Notes: a model not told the origin generated them from the letters alone. A DNA stretch of 49,827 nt from Flavobacteriaceae bacterium (GCA_030835845.1 JAUROD010000006.1:1-49827), one strand, 5' to 3'. Counted from the stretch's first letter, positions 23,909-34,078 are shown. Numbers and translations: made by a program.

Positions 23909-25678
23909 ATGGATTTTTTTAAGAGTTTTCTTGCATCTGTATTAGGAACAATCGTCGCATGGATTTTTTTAGGTGTGTTGTTTACGGTTGCGATAGCAGG
24001 CATTGCTAGTATTGCAGTTTCAGAAGAACAAGTATCGGTTGAGGTTAGGGAAAATAGTGTATTGAAAATTGATTTGGATTTACCTCTTGTAGAAAATGTA
24101 CCCGCAACTCAAGAGCTTGAAAAAGCACTTGGACTTTCGCCTGATATTTTACCCTTTTCCTCGCTTATTGGTACTATTCGAAAAGCCAGTACAGATGATA
24201 ATATTCGAGGAATTGATTTAAAAGTCCAATTTCCATCGATGGGTTGGTCGCAAGCAAAAGCTATTCGAAAAGCCATTCAAGATTTTAAAGATCAAGGAAA
24301 ATTTGTCTATACCTTTGGGGATTATTATTCTCAAAAGGGGTACTATATCGCTTCAGTTTCAGATTCTATTTTTATCAATCCAGTAGGAGGAATGGAACTC
24401 AAAGGATTGGCAGCAGAGGTTCTTTACTACAAAGATTTTCAAGAAAAATATGGGTTTAAAATGGAAGTTGTTCGTCATGGAAAATACAAAAGTGCTGTAG
24501 AGCCATATCTCGAACGTGAAATGAGTGAAAACAACAGAATTCAAATATCTTCTTTGCTAAATTCTGTCTGGTCTACTATTAGTAAAGAAATGATTTCTTC
24601 TCGTGGAATGACTCAAGCTCAAATGAATGATATTGCAGAAAATTTAGGTGCTTCCCTTCCAGAAAAAGCTTTAAAAAATGGTTTGGTTGATGGAACAGCT
24701 TATGCTGATGAATACCAAAATAAACTTAAAAGTGCAGTTGGTTTGGATGCTGATTCAAAACTTCGCATACTAGAAATCAACGACTGGATTAAACCTAATT
24801 CGTTGAATAAAAAAGGAATACGTGACAATATTGCGGTTATTTATGCACAAGGACCCATCTTATATGGAGAAGGAAATGAAAGTGTAATTGGTCAAGATGT
24901 TTTTGTAGAGGCAATTGAAGAAGCTGTAAAAAATAGACGTGTCAAAGCAATTGTGTTACGAATTAATTCACCTGGTGGTAGTGCTTTGAGTTCAGAAATT
25001 ATTTGGAAAGCCCTTATGGATGCAAAGGCAAAAAAACCATTGGTAGTTTCGATGGGTAATGTTGCTGCCTCAGGAGGGTATTATCTCGCAACTGCAGGAG
25101 ATGAAATTTACGCAAATGACCTAACCATTACAGGTTCTATTGGAGTATTTGCTACCTTACCTAATATGGAAGAATTTTCAGAATCTATTGGTATCAATGC
25201 TGAATACGTTAAAACACATGAAAATTCTGTTGGGTTTAGCTTATTTCAAAAACCATCTGAAAGCTTCCGAAAAAATATTAAAGAAGGAATTGAAAGTGTA
25301 TATGAAACATTTAAACAACGTGTAGCAGAAAGCCGTAATATGACACTCGAACAGGTTGAAGAAATTGCACAAGGAAGAGTTTGGACTGGAACACAGGCAT
25401 TAGAAAATGGACTAATTGACGGTTTAGGTGGATTTGACCAAGCAATTTCTGCAGCAGCTAGACTTGCTGAACTCGATGAATACAACCTTACTTCATATCC
25501 GAACATTGAACCTGAAATTGATGACTTTTTATCAATGATGGGTCCTTTTGGAAGTGTGGAAACTGCACTTTTGAAACAATTCCCTTCGGAAATAAAAACA
25601 TTTATTAGTACCTTAAGCGATCAGAAAAAGGGTGCAGATATTCAAGTGAGACTTCCTTTTTCGCTTGAAATTAATTAA
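23909..25678 (+). CDS. sppA: Signal peptide peptidase SppA, 67-kDa type (peptidase S49)
   Basis: Degrades cleaved signal peptides in the inner membrane. 589 residues, the two-domain long form. One N-terminal transmembrane helix (about 10-33) anchors it. The N-terminal S49 domain supplies the catalytic Lys in HGKYKSAVEPYLE (about 193) and the C-terminal domain the catalytic Ser in GNVAASGGYYLATAGD (about 388), a Ser/Lys dyad as in the E. coli enzyme; INSPGGSALSSEIIW precedes it. It is followed after 3 bases by yhhQ and then rluF in the same direction, so these may form an operon. No clear TAnnTTTG box was found upstream. Confidence 0.95.
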   Translation: MDFFKSFLASVLGTIVAWIFLGVLFTVAIAGIASIAVSEEQVSVEVRENSVLKIDLDLPLVENVPATQELEKALGLSPDILPFSSLIGTIRKASTDDNIRGIDLKVQFPSMGWSQAKAIRKAIQDFKDQGKFVYTFGDYYSQKGYYIASVSDSIFINPVGGMELKGLAAEVLYYKDFQEKYGFKMEVVRHGKYKSAVEPYLEREMSENNRIQISSLLNSVWSTISKEMISSRGMTQAQMNDIAENLGASLPEKALKNGLVDGTAYADEYQNKLKSAVGLDADSKLRILEINDWIKPNSLNKKGIRDNIAVIYAQGPILYGEGNESVIGQDVFVEAIEEAVKNRRVKAIVLRINSPGGSALSSEIIWKALMDAKAKKPLVVSMGNVAASGGYYLATAGDEIYANDLTITGSIGVFATLPNMEEFSESIGINAEYVKTHENSVGFSLFQKPSESFRKNIKEGIESVYETFKQRVAESRNMTLEQVEEIAQGRVWTGTQALENGLIDGLGGFDQAISAAARLAELDEYNLTSYPNIEPEIDDFLSMMGPFGSVETALLKQFPSEIKTFISTLSDQKKGADIQVRLPFSLEIN

Positions 25679-25681
25679 TAA

Positions 25682-26386
25682 ATGAAACAAGAAGACAAGG
25701 CGCTTGCCCAGAAAATTTACCTCTATTTAGCAGCGCTTTTCATCACCTCTTTGGTGGTGTCTAATCTGATTTTTCAAAAATTCTTTTTTTGGAAACCATT
25801 CGATTTAACTGTTTTTGGAATTCCTTTGTTTGAGTTGTCGGTAGGTATTTTACCTTATCCAGTTACCTTTTTAATTACCGACTTAATTTCAGAGATATAC
25901 GGTCAAAAAAAAGCCAATCAGATTGTTGTAGCTGGTATTTTTGCTTCCTTTTTTTCCATTGGTATAATTTTGTTGGCTACACTAGTTCCAGCAATTCCAA
26001 ATTCTCCCATTGATGACTCCACGTTTTCAAACGTTTTTTCATTATCTCCTCTCGCTGTTTTGGCATCAATGATTGCTTATTTGGTTGCTCAATTTATCGA
26101 TATAAAAATTTATCATTTTTGGAAAAAAATAACGCAAGGAAAACACCTTTGGTTGCGTAATAATTTTTCCACTTTTGCTTCACAGTTTATCGATTCAACC
26201 ACAGTAATTTTATTGTTGTGCCTATTTGGTGTTTTGCCATGGGATTTATTTGTTGGATTGGTCACATCAAGTGTTATTTTTAAAATTTTCATTGCTGCAA
26301 TTGACACTCCCTTTCTCTATCTATTTGTAAGCTTGTTCAGAAAGCGTTTTAATTTAGCGATTGGTGATGAAATCAAGATCGATTAA
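25682..26386 (+). CDS. yhhQ: Queuosine precursor transporter (YhhQ family)
   Basis: An integral membrane protein of 234 residues with about six hydrophobic segments. The family hallmarks are LPYPVTFLITDLISEIYGQK near 56-75 and FASQFIDSTTVILL near 162. YhhQ proteins take up preQ0/preQ1 for the queuosine modification of tRNA; substrate is assigned by family. It sits between sppA (3-base gap) and rluF (1-base gap), so it is probably co-transcribed and adds a second RNA-modification function to the cluster. Confidence 0.9.
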   Translation: MKQEDKALAQKIYLYLAALFITSLVVSNLIFQKFFFWKPFDLTVFGIPLFELSVGILPYPVTFLITDLISEIYGQKKANQIVVAGIFASFFSIGIILLATLVPAIPNSPIDDSTFSNVFSLSPLAVLASMIAYLVAQFIDIKIYHFWKKITQGKHLWLRNNFSTFASQFIDSTTVILLLCLFGVLPWDLFVGLVTSSVIFKIFIAAIDTPFLYLFVSLFRKRFNLAIGDEIKID

Positions 26387-26387
26387 C

Positions 26388-27122
26388 ATGGAGAACCAAA
26401 CCCCTGTAAGAATCAATAAGTATTTAAGTGAAATAGGCTATTGTTCTCGTCGTGCTGCTGATAAACTTATTGATGAAGGTCGAATTACGGTAAATGGGAA
26501 AACCGTTGAAATGGGTTTGAAAGTTACACCTGATGATCACATAGCAGTGGATGGAATTTCAGTCGATCAAAAGGGAGACGCTCCAGTGTATATTGCATTT
26601 AACAAGCCTGTTGGGATTGTATGCACAACCGATACTCGGGTTGAAAAAGATAATATCATTGACTTTATCAATTTTCCTACTCGTATATTCCCAATTGGAA
26701 GGTTAGATAAGCCAAGCCAAGGACTTATTTTTTTGACCAATGACGGAGATATCGTTAATAAGATTTTACGTGCACGCAATCGACATGAAAAAGAATATGT
26801 GGTGACCGTAAATAAGCCAATAACAAAAGATTTTGTTGCTAAAATGAGCCAAGGTGTTCCAATTTTAGATACGGTTACTCGACCTTGTGAAGTCAAACAA
26901 ACACACAAGAAAACATTTAAAATCATTCTTACGCAAGGACTCAATCGGCAAATACGTCGAATGTGTGAGTATCTAGATTATCGAGTGGTTACTCTAAAAC
27001 GGACTCGTATAATGAACGTACATTTGGATATCGACGAAGGAACATACCGTCATTTAACTAAAGCTGAATTGACTGAAATAAATCGCCTTGTTGCAAGCTC
27101 AAAAAAAACGGTAGAAGACTAG
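26388..27122 (+). CDS. rluF: Pseudouridine synthase, RluF/RsuA family
   Basis: Isomerises uridine to pseudouridine, in 23S rRNA if RluF-like. 244 residues from the ATG at 26388, one base after the yhhQ stop; an in-frame TTG further up (26361) would lie inside yhhQ and adds nothing conserved. N-terminal S4 domain (about 7-65: INKYLSEIGYCSRRAADKLI). The catalytic Asp is in FPIGRLDKPSQGLIFLTNDG near 106. ILTQGLNRQIRRMCEYLDYR is characteristic of the RluF branch. Its stop shares a CTAG with the stop of the convergent DUF2797 gene. Confidence 0.93.
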   Translation: MENQTPVRINKYLSEIGYCSRRAADKLIDEGRITVNGKTVEMGLKVTPDDHIAVDGISVDQKGDAPVYIAFNKPVGIVCTTDTRVEKDNIIDFINFPTRIFPIGRLDKPSQGLIFLTNDGDIVNKILRARNRHEKEYVVTVNKPITKDFVAKMSQGVPILDTVTRPCEVKQTHKKTFKIILTQGLNRQIRRMCEYLDYRVVTLKRTRIMNVHLDIDEGTYRHLTKAELTEINRLVASSKKTVED

Positions 27123-27913
27123 CCGACGTTTAGATCAACACGTAATCCCTCGTTTCCTCGAATATTGAATACTGTATCATCTTCAAAAATTAGATACTGT
27201 CCTTTTATCCCTTTTAGTCTACCCTGATATTGCTCTTGTTTTACGAGGTTGAGGCTTTTTACTTTTTCAGGGTAACGCAATACAGGGAAATTTAGTTCAA
27301 GTACACTACTTTCCTCACTGATATAAGGTTTCATTTCATTGGGTAAGGCATCAATTGCTTTGTTGCGTTGTTCCTCCCAATGAATCTCAGGGATTTCATT
27401 AAACTGTAACATCTTTCTCCAGTTTGTTTTATCCGAAAAACAGGCTTTTAAAGCTACTTCACCCACACCTGCTAAATAACGATTTGGCACTTCAAGTAAT
27501 GTCATTGCTTGGTGTGCTCCTTGGTCAATCCAACGAGTTGGAAGCTGAGATTTTCGTGTAATCCCTACTTTTAGATGACTTGAAAGAGCGAGATAAACAA
27601 TGTGAGGTTGTAATTGAACTTTTTTTTCATAAACTAAATCACGATCCTCGATGTCTAAATGAGCCTTACTGAGCTCGGGACGCATTATCCAATCTCCTGC
27701 TTGAGGACTTTCGAAAAAACAATTTTTACAAAATCCTTGGCGAAAAATAGGTTCATTTCGACTGCAATTAAGGCATTGATAACCCGTCAGTTTCAACCCT
27801 ATCACTTTGTCAATACACTGATTCATTTGAATAAATTGATGATCGAGCATCAAGTAGTAATTCACTTGATTTCCTAATTCAGTTTGCATTTTCTTGAGAA
27901 CACCTGAGAACAT
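27119..27913 (-). CDS. DUF2797 protein of unknown function
   Basis: A 264-residue cytoplasmic protein that I recognise as DUF2797. An N-terminal cysteine cluster (CLNCSRNEPIFRQGFCKNCF, about 53-72) looks like a four-Cys metal site. The middle (YLALSSHLKVGITRKSQLPT, then RWIDQGA) resembles the GIY-YIG-like core of the family. The C-terminal part (YQGRLKGIKGQYLIFEDDTV) is a beta-rich domain. No function is established that I can name; nucleic-acid binding is a guess from the zinc-like cluster. Its stop overlaps that of rluF by 4 bases, and it diverges from the GH3-like gene. Confidence 0.85.
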   Translation of the reverse strand: MFSGVLKKMQTELGNQVNYYLMLDHQFIQMNQCIDKVIGLKLTGYQCLNCSRNEPIFRQGFCKNCFFESPQAGDWIMRPELSKAHLDIEDRDLVYEKKVQLQPHIVYLALSSHLKVGITRKSQLPTRWIDQGAHQAMTLLEVPNRYLAGVGEVALKACFSDKTNWRKMLQFNEIPEIHWEEQRNKAIDALPNEMKPYISEESSVLELNFPVLRYPEKVKSLNLVKQEQYQGRLKGIKGQYLIFEDDTVFNIRGNEGLRVDLNVG

Positions 27914-27927
27914 AACTTGGAATAAAT

Positions 27928-27935
27928 TATTTTTG
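27928..27935 (+). promoter_or_regulatory. Promoter -7 box of the GH3-like gene
   Basis: TATTTTTG, exact match to TAnnTTTG, 19 bases before the ATG at 27955. The divergent DUF2797 start is only 14 bases away. Confidence 0.6.
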
Positions 27936-27954
27936 TGATAAAGATAAAGATTCT

Positions 27955-29460
27955 ATGGCGATCCCTCTGTTCAATTCTATTGCATCTTGGTTTTTAAAAA
28001 AGCGAATTCATCAAATTGAATTGTTTCTTAAATACCCCAATGAGGTACAACAAGAGCTTTTACAAGATTTATTAGGTGTAGCAAAGCACACAAAGATTGG
28101 CTATCGTTATGATTATGGATCGATCAACAACTACCGAGATTTTGCTCAACGCGTTCCCATAGTCACCTACGAAGACATTACTCAGACCATTGACTTAAGC
28201 CGATCGGGTGAAGAAAATTTATTTTGGCCAACACCCATTCGTTGGTATGCCAAATCGAGCGGGACAACTAATGCGAAAAGTAAATTTATTCCAGTAAGTA
28301 ATCAAGCCCTTGAAAACTGCCACTACAAAGCGGGTAAGGACATGCTTTCGCTTTATTTCAACAATAATCCAGAAGCACAACTTTTTAACGGAAAAAGCTT
28401 GCGTTTGGGAGGAAGTCAAGAATTGCATCAAAACCACAATAGCTATTTTGGAGATCTTTCTGCAATTATAATTGACAATATGCCCCTTTGGGCAGAACTT
28501 AATAGCACACCTTCCATAAAGGTATCTTTGATGCCGGAGTGGGAAGCAAAACTTAAAGCAATTGTTGCTGAATGTACACAAGAAAATGTAACAAGCATTG
28601 TCGGTGTTCCCTCATGGATGTTGGTCTTATTAAACAGGGTACTCGAGGAGACAAAAGCAGACAATATAGCTTCTATTTGGCCTAATATTGAGGTCTATTT
28701 TCATGGAGGAGTAAGTTTTCGCCCCTATCGTGAACAGTTCAATAATTTGTTTTTTGAGAAACCTGTTCAGTTTTATGAAATATATAATGCTTCTGAAGGT
28801 TTTTTTGGTATTCAAGATCAAAATAACTCGGACGAATTATTACTGATGCTAGACTATGGAATTTTCTATGAGTTTATTCCATTTGGTTCCTCAGACGAAG
28901 CAATTATTCCACTAAATCAAGTTGAATTGGGAGTGCGTTATACTTTGGTAATTACGACGAATGCGGGCTTGTGGAGATATAAAATAGGCGATGTAATTCA
29001 GTTTACATCAATTTCACCTTATCGTTTTCAGATTACAGGAAGAACTAAGCACTTTATCAATGTTTTTGGTGAAGAAGTTGTCATTGAAAACTCGGATAAA
29101 GCCATTGAGTTTGCCTCTAAACAATGTAATTTACAAGTGTTAGATTATACCGTAGCTCCAATTTTTATGGAGGGAAATAAGAAAGGGTGTCATGAATGGA
29201 TGATTGAATTTAAAGAAAACCCTTCAGATTTAACATCGTTTTCCACACACTTAGACGATCATTTAAAGACACTTAATTCTGACTATGAAGCCAAAAGGTA
29301 TAAGGATATCACAATGGCATTTCCAAAGGTAAATAGTGCAAAAAAAGGATTGTTTTATCAATGGCTATCCTCCAAAGGGAAATTAGGTGGACAACACAAA
29401 GTACCACGCTTGTCAAGTGACCGAAAACTAATGGATGAGCTACTAAATTTGAATGATTAG
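27955..29460 (+). CDS. GH3-family acyl-adenylating / acyl-amido synthetase-like enzyme
   Basis: An ANL-superfamily enzyme related to plant GH3 auxin-amido synthetases, which adenylate a carboxylic acid and join it to an amino acid. 501 residues. The ATP P-loop is [16 protein letters not shown] near 99-114. Further family segments are [12 protein letters not shown] near 248, [15 protein letters not shown] near 272 (the acyl-adenylate site), [14 protein letters not shown] near 340 and [15 protein letters not shown] near 361. Bacterial members are common in Bacteroidota but their natural substrates are not established. It is a single gene; its stop overlaps that of the convergent clpX. Confidence 0.9.
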   Translation: MAIPLFNSIASWFLKKRIHQIELFLKYPNEVQQELLQDLLGVAKHTKIGYRYDYGSINNYRDFAQRVPIVTYEDITQTIDLSRSGEENLFWPTPIRWYAKSSGTTNAKSKFIPVSNQALENCHYKAGKDMLSLYFNNNPEAQLFNGKSLRLGGSQELHQNHNSYFGDLSAIIIDNMPLWAELNSTPSIKVSLMPEWEAKLKAIVAECTQENVTSIVGVPSWMLVLLNRVLEETKADNIASIWPNIEVYFHGGVSFRPYREQFNNLFFEKPVQFYEIYNASEGFFGIQDQNNSDELLLMLDYGIFYEFIPFGSSDEAIIPLNQVELGVRYTLVITTNAGLWRYKIGDVIQFTSISPYRFQITGRTKHFINVFGEEVVIENSDKAIEFASKQCNLQVLDYTVAPIFMEGNKKGCHEWMIEFKENPSDLTSFSTHLDDHLKTLNSDYEAKRYKDITMAFPKVNSAKKGLFYQWLSSKGKLGGQHKVPRLSSDRKLMDELLNLND

Positions 29461-30686
29461 GAAACTGCTTTTAGGGTGGCGTTATTGCTCTTTTTGAGTT
29501 GTTGTTCTGCGTACACCTTGGTTATCTTCAAGTGTGTTTCTTCACCACCAGGCATTTCAAACATAGCTTCGTTAAGAATTGCTTCACAAAGCGAGCGAAG
29601 TCCTCTTGCACCAAGATTATACTCCAATGCTTTTTGTACTATAAAGTCCAGTGCACCGTTGGTAAATTCAAGACTGATACCATCTAATTCAAACAGTTTT
29701 TCGTACTGTTTAGTCAATGCATTTTTTGGTTCAGTTAAAATAGAACGAAGGGTTTCCTTATCAAGTGGATGCATGTAGGTAAGAACAGGAAGTCGTCCAA
29801 TGATTTCAGGAATTAAACCGAAAGACTTTACATCTTTTGGATTTACATATTGAAGTAAATTGTCTTGGTCAATTTCCTCAGTTTGATTTTGTTTTGACTT
29901 ATATCCAATCGCCTGAAGGTTGAGACGTTTGTTTATTTCACGTTCAATTCCGTCAAAAGCACCCCCTGCAATAAAGAGAATATTAGAGGTGTCAACTTCA
30001 ATAAATTTTTGGTCAGGATGCTTTCTACCCCCTTTTGGTGGTACATTTACTATTGTTCCTTCGAGTAATTTCAGCAAGGCTTGTTGAACTCCTTCTCCCG
30101 ATACATCACGAGTAATCGAAGGGTTATCACTTTTTCGTGCAATTTTATCAATTTCATCAATAAACACAATTCCTTTTTGTGCTCTTTCAACATCATAGTC
30201 AGCAGCTTGTAAAAGACGTGTCAAAATACTCTCCACATCTTCACCCACATAACCCGCCTCAGTTAAAATAGTTGCATCAACAATTGCTAGAGGCAATTGA
30301 AGCATTTTTGCAATGGTTTGAGCGAGTAATGTTTTCCCTGTACCTGTTTGACCAACTAATAAAAGGTTACTTTTCTGAATTTCGATTTCCTCTTCAACTT
30401 TAGGATTAAGAATCCTTTTGTAGTGATTGTAAACGGCTACTGAAAGTACTTTTTTTGCTTGCGTTTGTCCAATGACAAATTGATCTAAAAAAGCCTTTAT
30501 TTCTTTCGGGGGTTTAAGTTCAAATTCGCTTTCAATTACTTCATCAATAGCATTTTCCTCAGAGGCAATACCGTGTGCTTGAGCAATACATCGATCGCAA
30601 ATATGAGCATCTAGACCCGCAATGAGCAATTCGGTTTGTGGTTTTGATCGACCACAGAAAGAACAGGATAACTCTTCGTTGCTCAT
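29457..30686 (-). CDS. clpX: ATP-dependent Clp protease ATP-binding subunit ClpX
   Basis: AAA+ unfoldase that feeds ClpP. 409 residues. The N-terminal zinc-binding domain has Cys8, Cys11, Cys30 and Cys33. Walker A is [14 protein letters not shown] near 112; Walker B is [20 protein letters not shown]. The ClpP-contact loop reads IGY rather than the E. coli IGF. Sensor-2 region GARGLRSL near 370. It is third in the tig-clpP-clpX operon, 9 bases after clpP. Its stop codon overlaps that of the GH3-like gene. Confidence 0.98.
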   Translation of the reverse strand: MSNEELSCSFCGRSKPQTELLIAGLDAHICDRCIAQAHGIASEENAIDEVIESEFELKPPKEIKAFLDQFVIGQTQAKKVLSVAVYNHYKRILNPKVEEEIEIQKSNLLLVGQTGTGKTLLAQTIAKMLQLPLAIVDATILTEAGYVGEDVESILTRLLQAADYDVERAQKGIVFIDEIDKIARKSDNPSITRDVSGEGVQQALLKLLEGTIVNVPPKGGRKHPDQKFIEVDTSNILFIAGGAFDGIEREINKRLNLQAIGYKSKQNQTEEIDQDNLLQYVNPKDVKSFGLIPEIIGRLPVLTYMHPLDKETLRSILTEPKNALTKQYEKLFELDGISLEFTNGALDFIVQKALEYNLGARGLRSLCEAILNEAMFEMPGGEETHLKITKVYAEQQLKKSNNATLKAVS

Positions 30687-30695
30687 AGAAAAATA

Positions 30696-31352
30696 TTATT
30701 TTGTGAGAACTTCGTCGACCATTCCGTAAGCCTTTGCTTCATCGGCTTTCATCCAATAATCACGATCAGAATCTTGGGTTACTTTGTCAAAGGATTGTCC
30801 AGAATGTTTGGCAATGATTTGATAAAGTTCGTCCTTAAGTTTTAAAATTTCCCTAGCGGTAATTTCAATATCTGATGCTTGCCCTTGTGCTCCACCAAGA
30901 GGTTGGTGAATCATTACTCTTGAGTGTGGAAGTGCGGTACGTTTTCCAGCTTGACCTGCACATAACAAAACAGCACCCATTGACGCAGCCATTCCAGTAC
31001 AAATTGTAGCTACATCTGGAGTTATATACTGCATGGTATCATAGATTCCTAAACCAGCATATACACTACCTCCGGGAGAATTTATATACATCTGAATGTC
31101 CCGTTTTGCATCAACACTTTGTAAAAAAAGCAACTGTGCCTGGATTATATTGGCAACTTGATCATTGATTGCTGTACCCAAAAACATAACCCGATCCATC
31201 ATCAAACGTGAAAACACATCCATTTGAGCAACATTCATTTGACGCTCTTCAATGATATAAGGAGTCATACTACTTGTAATTTTATCGTAGTACATTGCAT
31301 TGACACCGTGTTGTTTGGTGGCAAATTTTTTAAACTCTTTTCCGAAATCCAT
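30696..31352 (-). CDS. clpP: ATP-dependent Clp protease proteolytic subunit
   Basis: Serine peptidase that forms the double heptameric chamber. 218 residues. Catalytic Ser in ICTGMAASMGAVLL (near 119), His in LPHSRVMIHQPLGG (near 145) and the Asp further on. The N-terminal part, with MTPYIIEERQMN, probably includes a short propeptide. It lies between tig (33-base gap) and clpX (9-base gap). Confidence 0.98.
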   Translation of the reverse strand: MDFGKEFKKFATKQHGVNAMYYDKITSSMTPYIIEERQMNVAQMDVFSRLMMDRVMFLGTAINDQVANIIQAQLLFLQSVDAKRDIQMYINSPGGSVYAGLGIYDTMQYITPDVATICTGMAASMGAVLLCAGQAGKRTALPHSRVMIHQPLGGAQGQASDIEITAREILKLKDELYQIIAKHSGQSFDKVTQDSDRDYWMKADEAKAYGMVDEVLTK

Positions 31353-31385
31353 TCTTCTTTTTATTTAAAATAAAGGTAATCAAAA

Positions 31386-32717
31386 TTATTTGGCTGAACC
31401 ATAAGCCTCTTTTACAAAGGCTTCATAATTTACTTTCTTTACTTTTAGGTTAGCATTTTCTTTATAGAAATCAAGCATTTTTGTACTCAACAACTGATCA
31501 GACAAACGCTTTGTTTCGTCTTGATTGCTAAAAATACGAGCAGCAATATCATCCAATTCTTTTTCAGATGGATTCATTTGTCCGTACTGAGCCATTTGTT
31601 GCTTGATCATATCTTTAGCATAGGCTTGAAGTTCTTCAAACTTGATTTGTAAATCGTTGTTGCTTATTAAATTCCCTTCAATCAATTGATAACGAATTCC
31701 CTTTTCAGATTTCTCGTATTCTTCTTTTGCTTCTTCTTCGCTTAGCGGTTTTTCTCCAGCTGTTTGAAGCCAACGAATCAAAAATTCTTTTGGTAATTCA
31801 AATTTTGTCTCATCAATCAAGCGATCTGTAACATCATTAAGAAGCTTCTGTTCAGTTTGTTGTTCAAACTGTTTTTCAATCCCCTCTTTTATTTTCGCTT
31901 TCAAGTCTGTTAATGTTTTAACTGTACCCGCTTCATAAAGACGATCAAAGAGTTCTTGATCCAATTCTGCTAAAATTCGTTTATTAGACTCTGTTACCGT
32001 TAGGGTTATCTCTTTTGGAGCATCACCTAGCTTATCAACAGTTGTGGTCAGTGCGCGTGCCAAAACATGATCTTCTTTGAACAATCCCTTTGTTTTCAAA
32101 ACGATTGATTCGTTTAATGGAGTCGCTTTAAGCGCATCAAGGTTTTTCTTTCCTTTAAATTGATCCCATTCAACAGTAAGTGTATTTTCAAGAGCAGTTT
32201 CTTCATCTTCAACTTTCAAGGTCAACTCCATCCCTTCAGCTACTGAGGTTTGTGATTCGAGTTTACCGTATTGTTTTTGGATGTACTGAAGTTGCTCATC
32301 AATCATTTTTTTATCAGCTTCAATTTTGAATTGAGTTACCGCTTTTTTACTTTTTATTTTAACTTCAAATTCAGGTGCAAAGCCTAGTTCAAATTCAAAA
32401 TTTAGTTCAGCAGCTTTCCAATCAATTTCGTCTTGCATTACAGGAAGTGGGTTTCCAAGCAAGTCTAACTTTTCCTCTTGTATATAGGAATTAAGTTTGT
32501 CTTGAAGAAGTTTATTGACTTCATCAGCAGTCACGGCTGTTTCATATTGTTTACGGATCATTCCCATTGGAACGTGCCCTTTTCTAAAACCAGGGATATT
32601 GGCATTTTTACGATAATCTTTAAGAATGTTTTCTACTTTCTCAGAAAAATCTTTTTGCTCTAATGAAATGGAAACTTTCGCGTTAAGTTTATCTACGTCT
32701 TTTCGTGTAATTTGCAT
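31386..32717 (-). CDS. tig: Trigger factor (ribosome-associated chaperone)
   Basis: Binds nascent chains at the ribosome exit. 443 residues. The N-terminal ribosome-binding domain includes IPGFRKGHVPMGMIRKQYE near 42-60 (the family's GFRxGxxP signature). The central PPIase-like domain is degenerate, as usual in Bacteroidota (FELGFAPEFEVK at its edge), and the C-terminal helical arms follow. First gene of tig-clpP-clpX. A TATTTTTG box lies upstream and gives a leader of about 20 bases. Confidence 0.96.
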   Translation of the reverse strand: MQITRKDVDKLNAKVSISLEQKDFSEKVENILKDYRKNANIPGFRKGHVPMGMIRKQYETAVTADEVNKLLQDKLNSYIQEEKLDLLGNPLPVMQDEIDWKAAELNFEFELGFAPEFEVKIKSKKAVTQFKIEADKKMIDEQLQYIQKQYGKLESQTSVAEGMELTLKVEDEETALENTLTVEWDQFKGKKNLDALKATPLNESIVLKTKGLFKEDHVLARALTTTVDKLGDAPKEITLTVTESNKRILAELDQELFDRLYEAGTVKTLTDLKAKIKEGIEKQFEQQTEQKLLNDVTDRLIDETKFELPKEFLIRWLQTAGEKPLSEEEAKEEYEKSEKGIRYQLIEGNLISNNDLQIKFEELQAYAKDMIKQQMAQYGQMNPSEKELDDIAARIFSNQDETKRLSDQLLSTKMLDFYKENANLKVKKVNYEAFVKEAYGSAK

Positions 32718-32742
32718 GGATTCTAGTCAATAAATTAGGGCG

Positions 32743-32750
32743 CAAAAATA
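32743..32750 (-). promoter_or_regulatory. Promoter -7 box of the tig-clpP-clpX operon
   Basis: TATTTTTG on the minus strand, exact TAnnTTTG match, 25 bases before the tig ATG. A TTG about 20 bases further upstream may serve as the -33 element. Confidence 0.6.
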
Positions 32751-32846
32751 GGCTTTTCTATCTTGTCGTGCAAGGATGTGCTCTCTAAGTGTAGGCATAA
32801 ATTGAAAGAATCGTCTCCAAAGCATATTTATTTTCAAAATAAAGTT

Positions 32847-32854
32847 TACATTTG
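32847..32854 (+). promoter_or_regulatory. Promoter -7 box of rpsP-rimM-trmN6
   Basis: TACATTTG matches TAnnTTTG; transcription would start near 32860, giving rpsP a leader of about 45 bases. I see no strong autoregulatory fold in that leader. Confidence 0.6.
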
Positions 32855-32904
32855 CAGCCTGAATTAATAACCAGAGTGTCGAGAATGCTCACAATTAATA
32901 TGAT

Positions 32905-33546
32905 ATGCCTGTAAAAATTAGATTACAACGCCACGGAAAAAAAGGAAAACCATTTTATTGGGTAGTTGCAGCCGATGCACGTTCAAAACGTGACGGACGC
33001 TACCTTGAGAAATTAGGTACTTACAATCCAAACACGAATCCTGCCACTGTAGAACTCGATATTGACAATGCAGTGAAATGGTTAGAAAACGGGGCACAAC
33101 CAACAGATACAGCACGTACATTACTTTCTTACCGTGGAGCTTTACTTAAGCACCACCTAAACGGAGGTGTGCGTAAAGGTGCATTAACTCAAGAAGCAGC
33201 AGATGCTAAATTTGAAGCATGGGTAGCGGATAAAGAAGCAAAAATACAAGCTAAAGAAGAAGGTTTAACTTCTGAAGCAGCAAGCAAAGCTGCAGCTGCA
33301 CTTGCCGCTGAAAAAGCAGTGAATGAGAAGCGTATTGCTGATGCAAAGGCAATCGAAGAAGAAGCTCTTGCTGAGGCAGCAGCCGCTGAAGCAGCTGAGG
33401 CAGCAGTACAAGAAGCTCCAGCAGCTGAAGAAGCTCCTGCAGCTGAAGACACAAAAGAGGAAGAGGCTACTGAAGAAGCTCCTGAAGTTGAAGCGGAAGT
33501 AGAAGAAACTCCTGCAGACGAGGATAAGAAAGAAGCAGCGGAATAA
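32905..33546 (+). CDS. rpsP: Small-subunit ribosomal protein bS16 with long Ala/Glu-rich tail
   Basis: 30S assembly protein. The S16 core is residues 1 to about 85 ([57 protein letters not shown]). The total length is 213, so about 125 residues of tail are added: first a helical K/A/E region, then a low-complexity stretch rich in alanine, glutamate and proline (repeats like EEAPAAE). Long acidic tails on S16 are known in Bacteroidota but vary in length. The repeats create long antisense open frames that are not genes. First of rpsP-rimM-trmN6. Confidence 0.96.
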   Translation: MPVKIRLQRHGKKGKPFYWVVAADARSKRDGRYLEKLGTYNPNTNPATVELDIDNAVKWLENGAQPTDTARTLLSYRGALLKHHLNGGVRKGALTQEAADAKFEAWVADKEAKIQAKEEGLTSEAASKAAAALAAEKAVNEKRIADAKAIEEEALAEAAAAEAAEAAVQEAPAAEEAPAAEDTKEEEATEEAPEVEAEVEETPADEDKKEAAE

Positions 33547-33553
33547 TTTTTCC

Positions 33554-34078
33554 ATGAATAAAGAAGCTTGTTTCTATTTAGGAACCATCGTTTCGAAATT
33601 CAGTTTTAAAGGAGAAGTTCTTGCAAAGTTAGATACTGACTCACCTCAAGATTATATAGGATTGGAATCAATCTTTGTTGAAATTCAACAACGTTTGGTT
33701 CCTTTTTTTATTGATCGTGCCCAACTACAAAAATCCAATTTACTTCGAATTAAATTTGAAGATATTAGCAGTGAAGAAGAAGCAGACACACTGATTAAAA
33801 AAAATCTTTACCTTCCTTTGGCTATGCTTCCTAAACTTGAAGGAAATAAATTTTACTACCACGAGGTTATTGGCTTTACAATTGGTTCAGAAGACATTCC
33901 CACTATTGGCGTAATTAAAAAAGTAATCGATCAAACCGCTCAAGCACTATTTGTTATTGAAGCAGAGAAAGGTGAAGTTTTAATCCCTATACACGATGAT
34001 TTCATTAAGCAGTTAGATCGGAAACAAAAACACATTTCTGTTGTTCTTCCTGAAGGCTTTTTGGATTTATATCAATAA
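33554..34078 (+). CDS. rimM: 16S rRNA processing / 30S maturation protein RimM
   Basis: Helps assemble the head of the 30S subunit and binds S19. 174 residues. N-terminal RimM domain ([20 protein letters not shown], near 8-27); C-terminal PRC-barrel ([12 protein letters not shown], then [12 protein letters not shown] near 137). It starts 7 bases after rpsP, and its last base is shared with the ATG of the following methylase gene (TAATG), so the two are translationally coupled. Confidence 0.95.
   Translation: MNKEACFYLGTIVSKFSFKGEVLAKLDTDSPQDYIGLESIFVEIQQRLVPFFIDRAQLQKSNLLRIKFEDISSEEEADTLIKKNLYLPLAMLPKLEGNKFYYHEVIGFTIGSEDIPTIGVIKKVIDQTAQALFVIEAEKGEVLIPIHDDFIKQLDRKQKHISVVLPEGFLDLYQ

Noticed and set aside
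32861-32904. Ribosomal-protein autoregulatory leader before rpsP
   Set aside because: Only a weak, short stem can be drawn in the 44-base leader; not enough to call a regulatory RNA.
33189-33555. Three long antisense open frames opposite rpsP
   Set aside because: They are mirror frames of the repetitive Ala/Glu codons of the S16 tail; their products are low-complexity Ser/Ala, Leu/Gln or Phe/Cys strings with no start signals.
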